DNA of 32,394 nt, from positions 1 through 32,394 of the forward strand of contig WYBA01000229.1 in assembly GCA_011526095.1 (NCBI GenBank). The letters run 5' to 3'. The notes beneath the pieces were generated by a model that saw only the letters and a program-made list of their open reading frames with translations, was not told the DNA's origin and did no database searches. The stretch is from Myxococcales bacterium (GTDB taxonomy: Bacteria; Myxococcota_A; Polyangia; Haliangiales; Haliangiaceae). How positions within the stretch are numbered: the stretch's first letter is position 1; the number at the start of each line of letters is the position of its first letter. Below are positions 10,273 through 18,528 of this stretch, in pieces. The translations under genes were made by a program, and so were the position numbers.

Positions 10273-11508
10273 ATGGTCACCTCGCCGCGCACGCTGCGGG
10301 TCAAGTGCGCGACCTGGGATCAGGTCGAGACGTTCTACGTCCGCAAGCTGCGGCGCGGCCGCATCGTCACGATCCGCGTGCCGTTCGTGCCCGAGCTCGA
10401 CGAGCCGCTCGCGGTCGCGCTCGAGCTCCCCGGCGAGCTGGTGGTCGTGATCGACGGGACGATCACCGGGGTCCACGGCGCCGCCGACGGGCGCGCGTCG
10501 ATCGACATCGAGCTGCACGGGCTGACGCCCGAGACGATCGACCGGCTCGAGACGCTGGTGCGCGACGGCCGGGCCGCGATCGAGCCCGCGGTCGCGCCGG
10601 CGGTGGCGGCGCCGCCGGCGAGCCGCCGCGACGACCCCGCGTACGCCGTCGTCGTCGAGCTCGACGCCGAGCTGCGGCGGCTGCGCCAGCTCGCGGTCCA
10701 CGAGGTGCTCGGCGTCCCGCGCGACGCCACCGCGGTCGAGGTGCGGGCCGCGTGGCGCGCGCTGTGCCTGCGGCTGCACCCCGACGCGCTCGCGCCGCAC
10801 CGCTCGGCCGCGGTCGGTCACCTCGGCGAGGAGCTGATGATCCACGTCAACCGCGCGTACGACCGGATGCGCGCCGCGCTCGTCGCCGAGGGGCGCGCGG
10901 CGGCGCCGGGGCCGGCGCTGCGCCCCGAGAAGGGCTGGCTCGTCGGGTTCGAGGCGCTGGGCACGGGCGAGCTGGCGGCGTCCGGGATGGCCGCGATGGC
11001 GACGCGCACGCCGGGGACGACGCAGCCGCCGCCGGCGGTCGAGCCGGCGCCGGCGCCCGCCGCGCCGCCGCCGCCCGCGCCCCCGCGTCGCCGGTCGGCG
11101 TCCACGACCGGGCACCCGACCGTCCGCTTCGAGCCCTCGACCGAGCACGTGTTCGACGAGCTCGCCGCCGGCTCGAGCGCGGAGTCGTCGCTCGCGGCGG
11201 CGCGCGCCGGCGCGGGCGACGTGTTCGAGCAGCAGGCGCGCGGGCGGATCGCCGCGGGCGATCACGTCGCCGCGCGCGAGGTCCTGGCGGCAGCGCTCTA
11301 CGTCTACCCGCGCAGCCAGGCGCTGCGCGCGCTCTACCACGTCACCTCCGCGATGGAGGCGCTCGACGCGGGGCTGATCGAGCACGCCGCGCAGCAGCTC
11401 GAGGCGGCGCTGTCGGCCGACGCCGGGTGCCGCGAGGCGCGCGCCGCGCTCGACGATCTGCGGCGTGGCCGGCGCGCCGCCGGCGACGTCGGCAGGTGGT
11501 TCCGGTGA
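10273..11508 (+). CDS. PilZ-like / J-domain / TPR-like co-chaperone
   Basis: A 411-residue protein with no signal peptide. Residues about 8-98 look like the PilZ-related TIGR02266 domain common in Myxococcota (FYVRKLRRGRIVTIRVPF ... PETIDRLETLVRDG), but the RxxxR and D/NxSxxG c-di-GMP contacts are not recognisable. Residues about 140-205 form a J domain with an intact HPD (169-171), the motif that stimulates Hsp70 ATPase. There is no G/F region and no zinc finger. A Pro/Ala-rich linker (about 240-280) leads to a helical TPR-like C-terminus (about 310-405). The gene starts 3 bp after the pseudokinase stop, and its stop overlaps the Hsp70 GTG start. The obvious inferred role is to target the adjacent Hsp70. 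Confidence 0.88.
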   Translation: MVTSPRTLRVKCATWDQVETFYVRKLRRGRIVTIRVPFVPELDEPLAVALELPGELVVVIDGTITGVHGAADGRASIDIELHGLTPETIDRLETLVRDGRAAIEPAVAPAVAAPPASRRDDPAYAVVVELDAELRRLRQLAVHEVLGVPRDATAVEVRAAWRALCLRLHPDALAPHRSAAVGHLGEELMIHVNRAYDRMRAALVAEGRAAAPGPALRPEKGWLVGFEALGTGELAASGMAAMATRTPGTTQPPPAVEPAPAPAAPPPPAPPRRRSASTTGHPTVRFEPSTEHVFDELAAGSSAESSLAAARAGAGDVFEQQARGRIAAGDHVAAREVLAAALYVYPRSQALRALYHVTSAMEALDAGLIEHAAQQLEAALSADAGCREARAALDDLRRGRRAAGDVGRWFR

Positions 11509-13067
11509 CCGCCGTCGGGATCGATCTCGGCTCGACCCACTGCGCGGTCGCGGTGCTCGATCGCGACGCCCGGCCGCGGATCCTCACGACGGCCCACGGC
11601 GCGACGACGATGCCGTCGATGGTCGGGCTCGTCGCCGCCGGCGGGCGGGTCCGCGCCGTCGTCGGCGAGGCGGCGCGCGCGCTGCAGCGCGCCGAGCCCG
11701 ACGCCGTCGTGTTCGGGATCAAGCGGCTGCTCGGGCGCCGCGCCGACGACGCCGACGTGCGGCGGTGGTCCGCCGGGCTGCCGTTCGAGGTCGTCGCGGC
11801 CGGCAACGGCGACGCGTGGGTGCGCGTGCGCGGCGTCGAGCTGTCGCCCGCTGTGCTCGCCGCGCTGCTGCTGGCCGAGCTGCGCGCGTGCGCCGAGCGG
11901 TTCCTCGGCGAGGTCGTCGACGAGGCCGTGATCGCGGTGCCCGCGCGGTTCGACGCCGCGCAGCGCCAGGCGGTCAAGGACGCCGCGGCGCTGGCCGGGA
12001 TGACCGTGCGCCGGCTGATCAGCGAGCCGACCGCGGCGGCGCTCGGCCACGGCGCGCACGACCGCGTCGCCCGCCGCTACGCGGTGTGCGATCTCGGCGG
12101 CGGCACCTTCGACGTCGCGGTGTGCGACGTCGGCGGCGGGCTGCTCGAGGTCCTCGCCGCCGCGGGCGATCCGCTGCTCGGCGGGGACGACGTCGACGAG
12201 GTCGTCGCCGAGCAGCTCGCGGCGGCGGCGCGCGCGCGCCACGGCGACGACGTGCGGCGGCGCCCCGCCGCGTGGGCGCAGGTGATCGCGGAGGCGCGGC
12301 GGGTCAAGCACGCGCTGTCCGACGCCGCCACCGCCGAGGCCGCGCTGCCCGACGCGGCCACCGGCGCCGCGGGCGGCTGGCGCACGGTGCGGCGGGACGA
12401 GCTGGCGCTGTGGGCCGCGCCGGTGCTGCGCCGGCTCGAGGCGCCGTGCCACCAGGCGCTCGCCCGCGCCGCGCTCGCCGCCGACGCGATCGACGAGGTC
12501 CTGGCGGTCGGCGGCATGACGCGGATGCCCGCGGTCCGGCGCAAGCTCGGCCAGATCCTCGGCCGCGAGCCGGTGGTCGTCGACAACCCCGACGAGGTCG
12601 TCGCGATCGGCGCCGCGATCGAGGTCGCGCGGCTCGACGGCAGGGTCGGCGGCGTGCTGCTCGTCGACGTCACCGCGCGCGGCCTGGCGCTCGGGGTCGA
12701 GGGCGGCCGCTGCGACGTGATCATCCCCGCGGGCTGCGTCGTGCCGACGCGCGAGCACCGGCTGCTGGCGACGACGACCGACGACCAGGCGACCCTCGCG
12801 TTCACGCTGTACCACGGCGACAGCGACGAGCCCGCGCGCAACCAGCCGCTCGCCACCTACGAGGTCTCGGCCCTGCCGGCCGCGCCGGCCGGCGACGCGC
12901 TGGTGCTGGTCGAGGTGACGGTCGACGTCGACGGCACGACCCGCGTGAGCGCCAGCGAGCTGGTCTCGGGGGCCCGGCCGCCGCTGCGCGTCGTCGGGCA
13001 GTGCGGCCTGGCGCCGGCCGCGCTGGCGGAGCTGGCGCGGACTGTCGCAGAATGGCGGGCGACGTGA
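11505..13067 (+). CDS. Hsp70-family chaperone lacking the C-terminal lid
   Basis: A 520-residue DnaK homologue. The ATPase domain is complete: phosphate-1 motif GIDLGSTHCAVAV (5-17), a catalytic-type lysine in FGIKRLLGRR (Lys73), phosphate-2 motif CDLGGGTFD (195-203) and adenosine motif AVGGMTRMPAVRRKL (near 335). The interdomain linker VLLVDVT (near 384) and the substrate-binding beta domain follow (to about 497). The protein ends where DnaK would begin its alpha-helical lid, about 115 residues short of E. coli DnaK. A lidless Hsp70 should bind and release clients quickly. The GTG at 11505 overlaps the J-protein stop (GTGA), and its own stop overlaps the next start. No grpE is nearby. Confidence 0.93.
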   Translation: MTAVGIDLGSTHCAVAVLDRDARPRILTTAHGATTMPSMVGLVAAGGRVRAVVGEAARALQRAEPDAVVFGIKRLLGRRADDADVRRWSAGLPFEVVAAGNGDAWVRVRGVELSPAVLAALLLAELRACAERFLGEVVDEAVIAVPARFDAAQRQAVKDAAALAGMTVRRLISEPTAAALGHGAHDRVARRYAVCDLGGGTFDVAVCDVGGGLLEVLAAAGDPLLGGDDVDEVVAEQLAAAARARHGDDVRRRPAAWAQVIAEARRVKHALSDAATAEAALPDAATGAAGGWRTVRRDELALWAAPVLRRLEAPCHQALARAALAADAIDEVLAVGGMTRMPAVRRKLGQILGREPVVVDNPDEVVAIGAAIEVARLDGRVGGVLLVDVTARGLALGVEGGRCDVIIPAGCVVPTREHRLLATTTDDQATLAFTLYHGDSDEPARNQPLATYEVSALPAAPAGDALVLVEVTVDVDGTTRVSASELVSGARPPLRVVGQCGLAPAALAELARTVAEWRAT

Positions 13068-13597
13068 CCGACTCCAGCCCGCGCGTGACCCGCTCGTCCC
13101 TCGTGCTCCCCTTGCTCGTCGTGCTCGCGTGCTGCGGCCCGCGCGGCGGCGGCGCCGGCGGCGGCGGCGGCACGGGCACCGCGAGCGGCGGCGACGCCGC
13201 GGCCGGGTCCGACGGGGCCGGCGGCGCCGACGCGGCGCCCCCGCCCAAGGTGCTGCAGCTCAACGCCGAGGGCGAGGTGGTCGATCTGCAGGCCGCGTTG
13301 GTCCCGGGCTACGTGGTCATCGTCGACTTCTGGGCCGAGTGGTGCGGGGCGTGCAAGGTGATGGAGGAGAAGTTCATGGCGGCGATCGCCGACGAGCCGC
13401 GCGTGATCGTGCGCAAGATCGACGTCGGCGACGGCGACACGCCGGTGGCCGAGCAGTACGACATCGGCCCGCTGCCCCACATCCGCATCTACGACACGCG
13501 CGGCGAGCTCAAGTACGTGCTGCAGAACAACAACGCGCTCGAGACCGGCGAGAAGGCGCTCGAGGTCCTGCGCGCCGATACCGCGGCCGCGCCGTAG
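13064..13597 (+). CDS. Thioredoxin-fold lipoprotein
   Basis: A 177-residue exported thioredoxin. The signal sequence (SSLVLPLLVVLACC) has a VLAC lipobox with the modified Cys at residue 23, followed by a Gly/Ala/Asp-rich spacer of about 35 residues. The thioredoxin domain has the redox motif FWAEWCGACK (Cys94 and Cys97) and a cis-proline loop GPLPHIRIY. It therefore probably works outside the inner membrane, reducing or isomerising disulfides. A CGAC active site suggests oxidoreductase activity but does not fix the direction. The GTG at 13064 overlaps the Hsp70 stop as GTGA; an in-frame ATG at 13052 is an alternative. It is last in the pilD-chaperone operon. Confidence 0.88.
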   Translation: MTDSSPRVTRSSLVLPLLVVLACCGPRGGGAGGGGGTGTASGGDAAAGSDGAGGADAAPPPKVLQLNAEGEVVDLQAALVPGYVVIVDFWAEWCGACKVMEEKFMAAIADEPRVIVRKIDVGDGDTPVAEQYDIGPLPHIRIYDTRGELKYVLQNNNALETGEKALEVLRADTAAAP

Positions 13598-13610
13598 CTG
13601 GCCCTGGCTA

Positions 13611-13646
13611 GTGCCGTGACCGTCGCATTCTGCTCCGGCACGGCAC
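13611..13646. terminator. Hairpin after the thioredoxin gene
   Basis: GTGCCGTG (13611-13618) and CACGGCAC (13639-13646) pair perfectly around a 20-base loop, 13 bases after the stop codon. No T-run follows. It sits between convergent genes, where a terminator is expected. Confidence 0.35.
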
Positions 13647-13721
13647 GTCGCCTCGATCACACGGGGCTCGCCGCCCCGCCCGTCGGGCGAAGCCCGCCGG
13701 GACCCACCCCGCCCAGAAGTC

Positions 13722-13752
13722 CTCCGACGCGATCACTGCGTGTCGGTCGGAG
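13722..13752. terminator. Hairpin after the ROK kinase gene
   Basis: CTCCGAC (13722-13728) and GTCGGAG (13746-13752) pair around a 17-base loop, immediately beyond the ROK kinase stop codon on the minus strand. No T-run is present, so any terminator role is tentative. Confidence 0.3.
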
Positions 13753-13754
13753 CA

Positions 13755-14786
13755 CTAGCTGGCGATCGTCGACACGCCGCGCGCCGCGAGCAGCGCGCTG
13801 CCGACCAGGCCGGCGTCGTCGCCGAGCGCGGCCTCGACGATCGTCAGCGGCTCGAGCAGCGCGCCCGGCGCCGCGACCTCGAGCGCCATCACCACCGCCT
13901 GCCGCAGCACGGGCGTGCGGCCGAGCAGGCCGCCGCCGAGGACGAGGCGCTCGGGGTTGACCAGCGCGATCGCGTTGGCGAGGGAGACGCCGAGCAGCGG
14001 CGCCAGCTCCTGCCACAGCCCGAGCGCCCACGCGTCACCGAGCGCGGCCGCCTCGTCGACGTGGCCGGCGTGGACGTCGGCGTCGCCGGCGCGGGTCGCG
14101 ATGTCGCGCGCGATCGACGGCGCGCCGCCGGCGAGCTCGGCGCGGATCCGCCGCTGGACGTAGCTGCCGCCGACGTAGGCCTCGACGCAGCCGCGCCCGC
14201 CGCACGCGCACGGCGCGGCGCGGTCGTCCCACGCGACCTTGACGTGGCCGATCTCGCCGGCGCAGTTGCTGGCGCCCTCGGCGAGCCGGCCGTCGACGAC
14301 GAGCCCGCCGCCGATGCCGGTGCCGACGTAGACCGCGAGCACGTTCTGGGCGCCGGCCGCGGCGCCGAGGCCGTACTCGCCGTAGGTGATCGCGTTGACG
14401 TCGTTGTAGACGCCGAGCGGGTGGCGCGCGCCGAGGCGGGCCGCGAGGCGCTCGCCGAACGCGACGTCGCGCCACCGCAGGTGCGGCGAGTTGGCGACCG
14501 TGCCCCGGCGATCGCGCAGCATCGCGGCGATGCCGATGCCGACCGGGACGTTTGCGCCCGCCGCGCCGCCGGCCTCCGCCGCGACGCGCTCGATCCACGC
14601 GGCGAGGCGCGCGATCAGCGCATCCGGATCCCGCGGCTCGCCGACCGGCTCCTTGTGCTGGACGACCGGGACCGGCGCGTCGCCGCCGGCGCCGCGCGCC
14701 GCGGCGTCGGCGCGCGCGGCGAGGTCGCGGTAGGCGGCGATCCGCAGGTTGGTGCCGCCGAGGTCGACGCCGATCGCCAGGCTCAT
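13755..14786 (-). CDS. ROK-family sugar kinase (glucokinase-like)
   Basis: A 343-residue cytoplasmic kinase. The ATP motif GVDLGGTNLR is at residues 6-15. The catalytic Asp is in VYNDVNAITYGE (Asp129). The ROK zinc signature is His181 with CxCGxxGC (Cys193, 195, 200), followed by VEAYVGG. There is no helix-turn-helix, so it is an enzyme rather than a repressor. ROK kinases phosphorylate glucose, mannose, N-acetylglucosamine or similar; sequence alone does not settle the substrate. Its place after phosphomannomutase and manC suggests feeding hexose 6-phosphate into GDP-mannose synthesis. The ATG overlaps the mutase stop (ATGA) and has a strong GGAGGA ribosome-binding site just upstream. Confidence 0.93.
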   Translation of the reverse strand: MSLAIGVDLGGTNLRIAAYRDLAARADAAARGAGGDAPVPVVQHKEPVGEPRDPDALIARLAAWIERVAAEAGGAAGANVPVGIGIAAMLRDRRGTVANSPHLRWRDVAFGERLAARLGARHPLGVYNDVNAITYGEYGLGAAAGAQNVLAVYVGTGIGGGLVVDGRLAEGASNCAGEIGHVKVAWDDRAAPCACGGRGCVEAYVGGSYVQRRIRAELAGGAPSIARDIATRAGDADVHAGHVDEAAALGDAWALGLWQELAPLLGVSLANAIALVNPERLVLGGGLLGRTPVLRQAVVMALEVAAPGALLEPLTIVEAALGDDAGLVGSALLAARGVSTIAS

Positions 14787-16186
14787 CGCGCTTCCTCCTC
14801 CGCCGCGGCGCGCGCCGCGGCGATCGCGTCCTCGACCACGCCGTGGATCGCGGCGAGCCGCGCGGCGTCGCGCGCCTCGCACCGCACGACCAGCGCGGGC
14901 TGCGTGTTCGACGCGCGGACCAGGCCCCAGCCGTCGGCAAACCGGGCGCGGACGCCGTCGATGTCGACGACGCCGAGCACGTCCGGCCGCGCGCGCAGCC
15001 GCGCGGTCGCGCCGGCCACGACCGCGAACTTGAGGTCGTCGGGGCAGTCGACGCGCAGCTCCGGCGTGTTGACCATCACCGGCAGCTCGTCGGCGAGCGC
15101 GGCCAGCGTGCGCTCGCCGCGGGACAACAGCTCGAGCAGCCGCGCGCCGGCGTAGACCGCGTCGTCGAACCCCAGGTAGCGGTGCGCGAAGAACATGTGG
15201 CCGCTCATCTCGCCGGCGAGCGCCGCGCCGGTCTCCTTCATGCGCGCCTTGATCAGCGAGTGGCCGACCTTCCACATCTCGGCCTGGCCGCCGGCCTTCG
15301 CCAGCTCGTCGTACATCGCCTGGCTGCACTTCACCTCACCGACGAACGACGCGCCCGGCAGCTCGGCGAGGATCGCCTTGCCGAACAGGATCATGAGCTG
15401 GTCGCCCCACAGGATCCGGCCGCGGCCGTCGACCGCGCCGACGCGATCGGCGTCGCCGTCGAGCGCGATCCCCAGCTCCGCGCCGGTCTCGGCCACCTTG
15501 GCGATCAGGTCGGCGACGTTGGCCGGCACGGTCGGGTCGGGGTGGTGGTGGGGGAACCGGCCGTCGGGCTCGCAGTACAGCGGGACGACGTCGAACCCCA
15601 GGCGGGTGTACAGCGCGACTGCGGCCGGCCCGCCGGCGCCGTTGCCGGCGTCGACGACGACCCTCGGCCGGCGGTCGCCGAGGCGCAGCCGCGACGCGGC
15701 GTGGTCGAGGTAGGCGGGCACGACGTCCGCGTGCTCGACGGCGCCGCGCGGCGCCCGCGGCGCCTCGCCTGCGGCGCGCCGCGCCGCGATCGCCCGGCGC
15801 AGCGCGGCGATCGCGTCGCCGTGCAGGCTCGCCGTGCCGACCAGCAGCTTGAACCCGTTGTCCTCGGGCGGGTTGTGGCTGCCGGTGATCATCACGGCGC
15901 CGTCGACGGCGAGGTGGTGCGCGGCGAAGTACAGGATCGGGGTCGGGACCTCGCCGACGTCGACGACGTCCGCGTCCTCGGTCAGGCCGCGGACGAGCGC
16001 GTCGCGCAGCCGCGGCGAGGTCAGCCGGCAGTCGCGCCCGACGGCGATCCGCGGGCGGTGGCTGCGGTCGGCGGCCTCGGCGACGCGCGCGGCGAACGCG
16101 CGGCCGAGGTCGGTGACGAGGGCGTCGTCGAGGTCGCGGTCGGCGACCCCGCGGATGTCGTACTCGCGGAAGACTCGGGTGTTCAT
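14783..16186 (-). CDS. manB: Phosphomannomutase/phosphoglucomutase
   Basis: A 467-residue alpha-D-phosphohexomutase that interconverts hexose 6-phosphate and 1-phosphate through a phosphoserine. The phosphoserine is Ser103 in MITGSHNPPEDNGFK. The metal loop is LDGDADRVG (Asp243, 245, 247). The sugar-binding loop GEMSGH (Glu326, Ser328, His330) is of the PMM/PGM type, usually active on mannose and glucose phosphates. A phosphate-binding ASNTQPALVVRCEA segment lies near the C-terminus. Length fits the bacterial AlgC/ManB class. It lies 8 bp after manC and overlaps the ROK kinase start, so the three genes form one unit. The product mannose 1-phosphate is the ManC substrate. The symbol reflects context; glmM is excluded by the sugar loop. 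Confidence 0.93.
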   Translation of the reverse strand: MNTRVFREYDIRGVADRDLDDALVTDLGRAFAARVAEAADRSHRPRIAVGRDCRLTSPRLRDALVRGLTEDADVVDVGEVPTPILYFAAHHLAVDGAVMITGSHNPPEDNGFKLLVGTASLHGDAIAALRRAIAARRAAGEAPRAPRGAVEHADVVPAYLDHAASRLRLGDRRPRVVVDAGNGAGGPAAVALYTRLGFDVVPLYCEPDGRFPHHHPDPTVPANVADLIAKVAETGAELGIALDGDADRVGAVDGRGRILWGDQLMILFGKAILAELPGASFVGEVKCSQAMYDELAKAGGQAEMWKVGHSLIKARMKETGAALAGEMSGHMFFAHRYLGFDDAVYAGARLLELLSRGERTLAALADELPVMVNTPELRVDCPDDLKFAVVAGATARLRARPDVLGVVDIDGVRARFADGWGLVRASNTQPALVVRCEARDAARLAAIHGVVEDAIAAARAAAEEEAR

Positions 16187-16194
16187 GCGACTGC

Positions 16195-17301
16195 CTAGAG
16201 GAAGCGGTCGAGGCCCGCCTGGGCCAGCGCCTCGACCGCGAGCCGGACGTCCTGCGCGCGGTCGCGCGGCACGACGAGGATCGCGTCGCCCGCCTGGACG
16301 ACGACGAGGTCGGACACCCCGACCAGGGCGATCGCCCGGCCGGGGTCGGTGATCGCGAGGTTGCCGCGGCCGTCGCGCACGACGACCGCGCCGGCGGTGA
16401 CGTTGCCGTCGGCGCTGGCGCCGCGTAGCTCGGCCACCGCCGCCCACGACCCGACGTCGCTCCACCCGACGTCGGCCGGGACGGTGACGACGCCCTCGGC
16501 GTGCTCCATCACGCCGTGGTCGATCGAGATCGACGGGATCGTCGCGTAGGCGGCGCGGGTCGCGGCGGCCACCGCGTCGGCGTCGGCGCCGGCGGCGAGC
16601 GCGGCCGCGACGCCGCCGAGCGCGGCCCAGGTCGCGGGCAGCCGGCGCGCCAGCTCGTCGGCGAGCCGGCGCGCGCGCAGGAAGAACATCCCGCCGTTCC
16701 ACAGGTGGCGGCCGCCGGCGACGTAGGCCGCGGCGGTGGCGGCGTCGGGCTTCTCGACGAACCGCGCGACCTCGCGCACGCCGGGGACGCCGAGGCCGGC
16801 GTCGGGCGCCGCCGCGAGCTCGAGATAGCCGAACCCGGTCTCGGGGCGGCTCGGGGTCAGGCCGATCGTGCAGATCCGGTCGGCGCGCTCGGCCGCGGCG
16901 AACGCGCGCTCGAGCGCGCGCGCCATCGCCGGCTCGTCGCCGACGTGCTGGTCGGCGGGCAGCGCGCCGATCACCGCGTCGGGATCGCGGTGGAGCAGGT
17001 GGACCGCGGCGAGCCCGAGCGCCGCGGCGGTGTTGCGCCCGGTCGGCTCGCCGACGATCGTCACCGCGACGCCGGCGGCCTCGGCCTCGGCCTGGCACAT
17101 CGCGGCGTGATCGGCGGCCGTGACCACGACGACCGTGCCGTCGACCGCGCCGCGCGCGCGCCGCAGGGCGAGCGCGAGCAGCGAGCCGGCGCCATCCGGC
17201 GTGAGGTCGAGGAACTGCTTGGGCCGGGCGCGGCGGCTCGCCGGCCACAGCCGGGTGCCGCTGCCGCCGGCGAGGATGACCGCGTGGCGCACGGCGGGCA
17301 T
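16195..17301 (-). CDS. manC: Mannose-1-phosphate guanylyltransferase
   Basis: A 368-residue nucleotidyltransferase making GDP-mannose from mannose 1-phosphate and GTP. The signature AGGSGTRLWPASRRARPKQF is at residues 11-30. Further family features are GEPTGRNTAAAL, LPADQHVG, ETGFGYLE and FVEKPD. VGWSDVGSW, typical of GDP-mannose pyrophosphorylases, lies toward the C-terminus. It lacks the C-terminal phosphomannose-isomerase cupin of the long bifunctional enzymes, so it is the short, single-function type. It is the first gene of the manC-manB-ROK unit. GDP-mannose would feed exopolysaccharide, O-antigen or glycan synthesis encoded elsewhere. Confidence 0.95.
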   Translation of the reverse strand: MPAVRHAVILAGGSGTRLWPASRRARPKQFLDLTPDGAGSLLALALRRARGAVDGTVVVVTAADHAAMCQAEAEAAGVAVTIVGEPTGRNTAAALGLAAVHLLHRDPDAVIGALPADQHVGDEPAMARALERAFAAAERADRICTIGLTPSRPETGFGYLELAAAPDAGLGVPGVREVARFVEKPDAATAAAYVAGGRHLWNGGMFFLRARRLADELARRLPATWAALGGVAAALAAGADADAVAAATRAAYATIPSISIDHGVMEHAEGVVTVPADVGWSDVGSWAAVAELRGASADGNVTAGAVVVRDGRGNLAITDPGRAIALVGVSDLVVVQAGDAILVVPRDRAQDVRLAVEALAQAGLDRFL

Positions 17302-17332
17302 CCTACTCGAACGCGCCGCCGAAAACGCCGAC

Positions 17333-17370
17333 GGCGCGTCCCTGGCCCCCTCAGGCCGTGGTGACGCGCC
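17333..17370. other. Inverted repeat between manC and the poly-Asp lipoprotein
   Basis: GGCGCGTC (17333-17340) and GACGCGCC (17363-17370) pair around a 22-base loop. It could end the lipoprotein transcript (minus strand, stop at 17406) or lie in the manC leader. No T-run follows on either strand. Confidence 0.3.
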
Positions 17371-17405
17371 GCCGTCGCGAGCGTCGCGAGACGCCCTGAC
17401 TCAGC

Positions 17406-18386
17406 TCACGGCTGGGTGAACGTGCCCGAGATCGCCGTCGCGCCGACGCCGATCGAGAGCGCGTCCGCCGTGCCGTCGCCGTCGGTGTCGACGTCGCTGC
17501 GCAGCAGCGTGACGATCAGGCTGTTGGTCCGGATCTCCTCGAGCGTGACCGTGCAGTCCTCGTCCTCGTCGAAGATGCCGAGGACGGTGAGGCCGGTCGA
17601 GTCCGCGGTGCAGCCGCAGTCCGTGCCCGTGCCCGTGCAGTCCTCGCTGATGACGTCCGAGATCGTCGTGTGGACCGCCGGGATGACGTCGTTCTGGACG
17701 TTCTCCTCGGGGACCGCGCCGCCGATGCGGCTCGCGCCGAGCGCGCCCTCGGCGATGCCCGAGACCTCGGCGCGCGCCTGGACGAGGGTGAGGTCGATCG
17801 AGGTGCCCTCGTTGAGCGAGATCTGCATCGACAGGTTGCCCGGGCCGCCGAGGAACGTGCCGCCCGAGATGTTGCCGACGACGGTCGCGTCGGTCGGGCT
17901 CGACGGGTCGACGTCGAACGTGCCGGTGCCGGCCAGGTGGAGGCCGCACACCATGTCGTTCTCGTCGGCGCACGGGGCCGGCGACGGGTTGGCGCCGAGG
18001 TAGACGCTGAAGCCCGCGTTGGTCGCCGAGGTGAGCGCCTCGGCCTGGAGGTCCGCGAGCAGCAGGATGCTGCCGTCGGCCACGCCGGAGTCGATCGAGG
18101 CCTGCAGGTCGAGGCTCTCGCCGCCGGCCTGGACCAGCGCGCTCAGGATGTTGCCGAGCTGGTTGTCGATCGTGCCGTCGCCGTCGAGATCGAAGCCGAG
18201 CTCCTCGGCCTGATCCGAGTCGAGCGGGATCTCCACCGAGTCGACGACGTAGTGGTAGTGGTCGCCGACAGGCTCGGGCGTGTCGTCATCGTCGTCGTCA
18301 TCACCGCCGCCGCCACAGGCGACAAGGCCGAAGGACAGCGCGGCCGTAGCCACCGCAAAGAACGTGGAGCGCGCGAGTAGTCTCAT
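17406..18386 (-). CDS. Lipoprotein with a poly-Asp linker and Ca-binding-like loops
   Basis: A 326-residue putative surface lipoprotein. The signal peptide ends in the lipobox GLVAC (Cys24), followed directly by GGGG and seven aspartates (29-35). The Asp run may act as an outer-membrane sorting or surface-exposure signal; this is inference. Two DxDGDG-type loops are visible, FDLDGDGTIDNQ near residue 65 and VDTDGDGTADAL near the C-terminus, similar to dockerin/EF-hand calcium loops. Cysteines are paired in the middle and late parts (DCGCTADS, DEDCTV). Recurrent motifs of this kind occur in many Myxococcota lipoproteins. ATG 18386 is chosen for the signal peptide and an AGGGG ribosome-binding site. 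It is probably monocistronic. Function is unknown. Confidence 0.85.
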   Translation of the reverse strand: MRLLARSTFFAVATAALSFGLVACGGGGDDDDDDDTPEPVGDHYHYVVDSVEIPLDSDQAEELGFDLDGDGTIDNQLGNILSALVQAGGESLDLQASIDSGVADGSILLLADLQAEALTSATNAGFSVYLGANPSPAPCADENDMVCGLHLAGTGTFDVDPSSPTDATVVGNISGGTFLGGPGNLSMQISLNEGTSIDLTLVQARAEVSGIAEGALGASRIGGAVPEENVQNDVIPAVHTTISDVISEDCTGTGTDCGCTADSTGLTVLGIFDEDEDCTVTLEEIRTNSLIVTLLRSDVDTDGDGTADALSIGVGATAISGTFTQP

Positions 18387-18417
18387 CGAAGTTCCCCTCT
18401 GTTGGTTCGTTGAGAAG

Positions 18418-18472
18418 CCCCGCGTTGATATCGCGAAACCGCGGGGACACACAAGATACTGGTCTGGCCAGA
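18418..18472 (-). promoter_or_regulatory. Leader hairpin and palindrome upstream of the poly-Asp lipoprotein
   Basis: CCCCGCG (18418-18424) and CGCGGGG (18440-18446) form a 7-bp stem with a 15-base loop about 32 bases before the ATG. The perfect palindrome TCTGGCCAGA (18463-18472) lies just upstream, and TATCTT between them is a possible -10 box with no good -35. Together they look like an operator plus a structured leader, without proof. Confidence 0.35.
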
Positions 18473-18528
18473 TGGTGTCCGTGATCGAAACACGTCGGTG
18501 ACGGCCTCGATGCGCCGATCGCGCGGCG

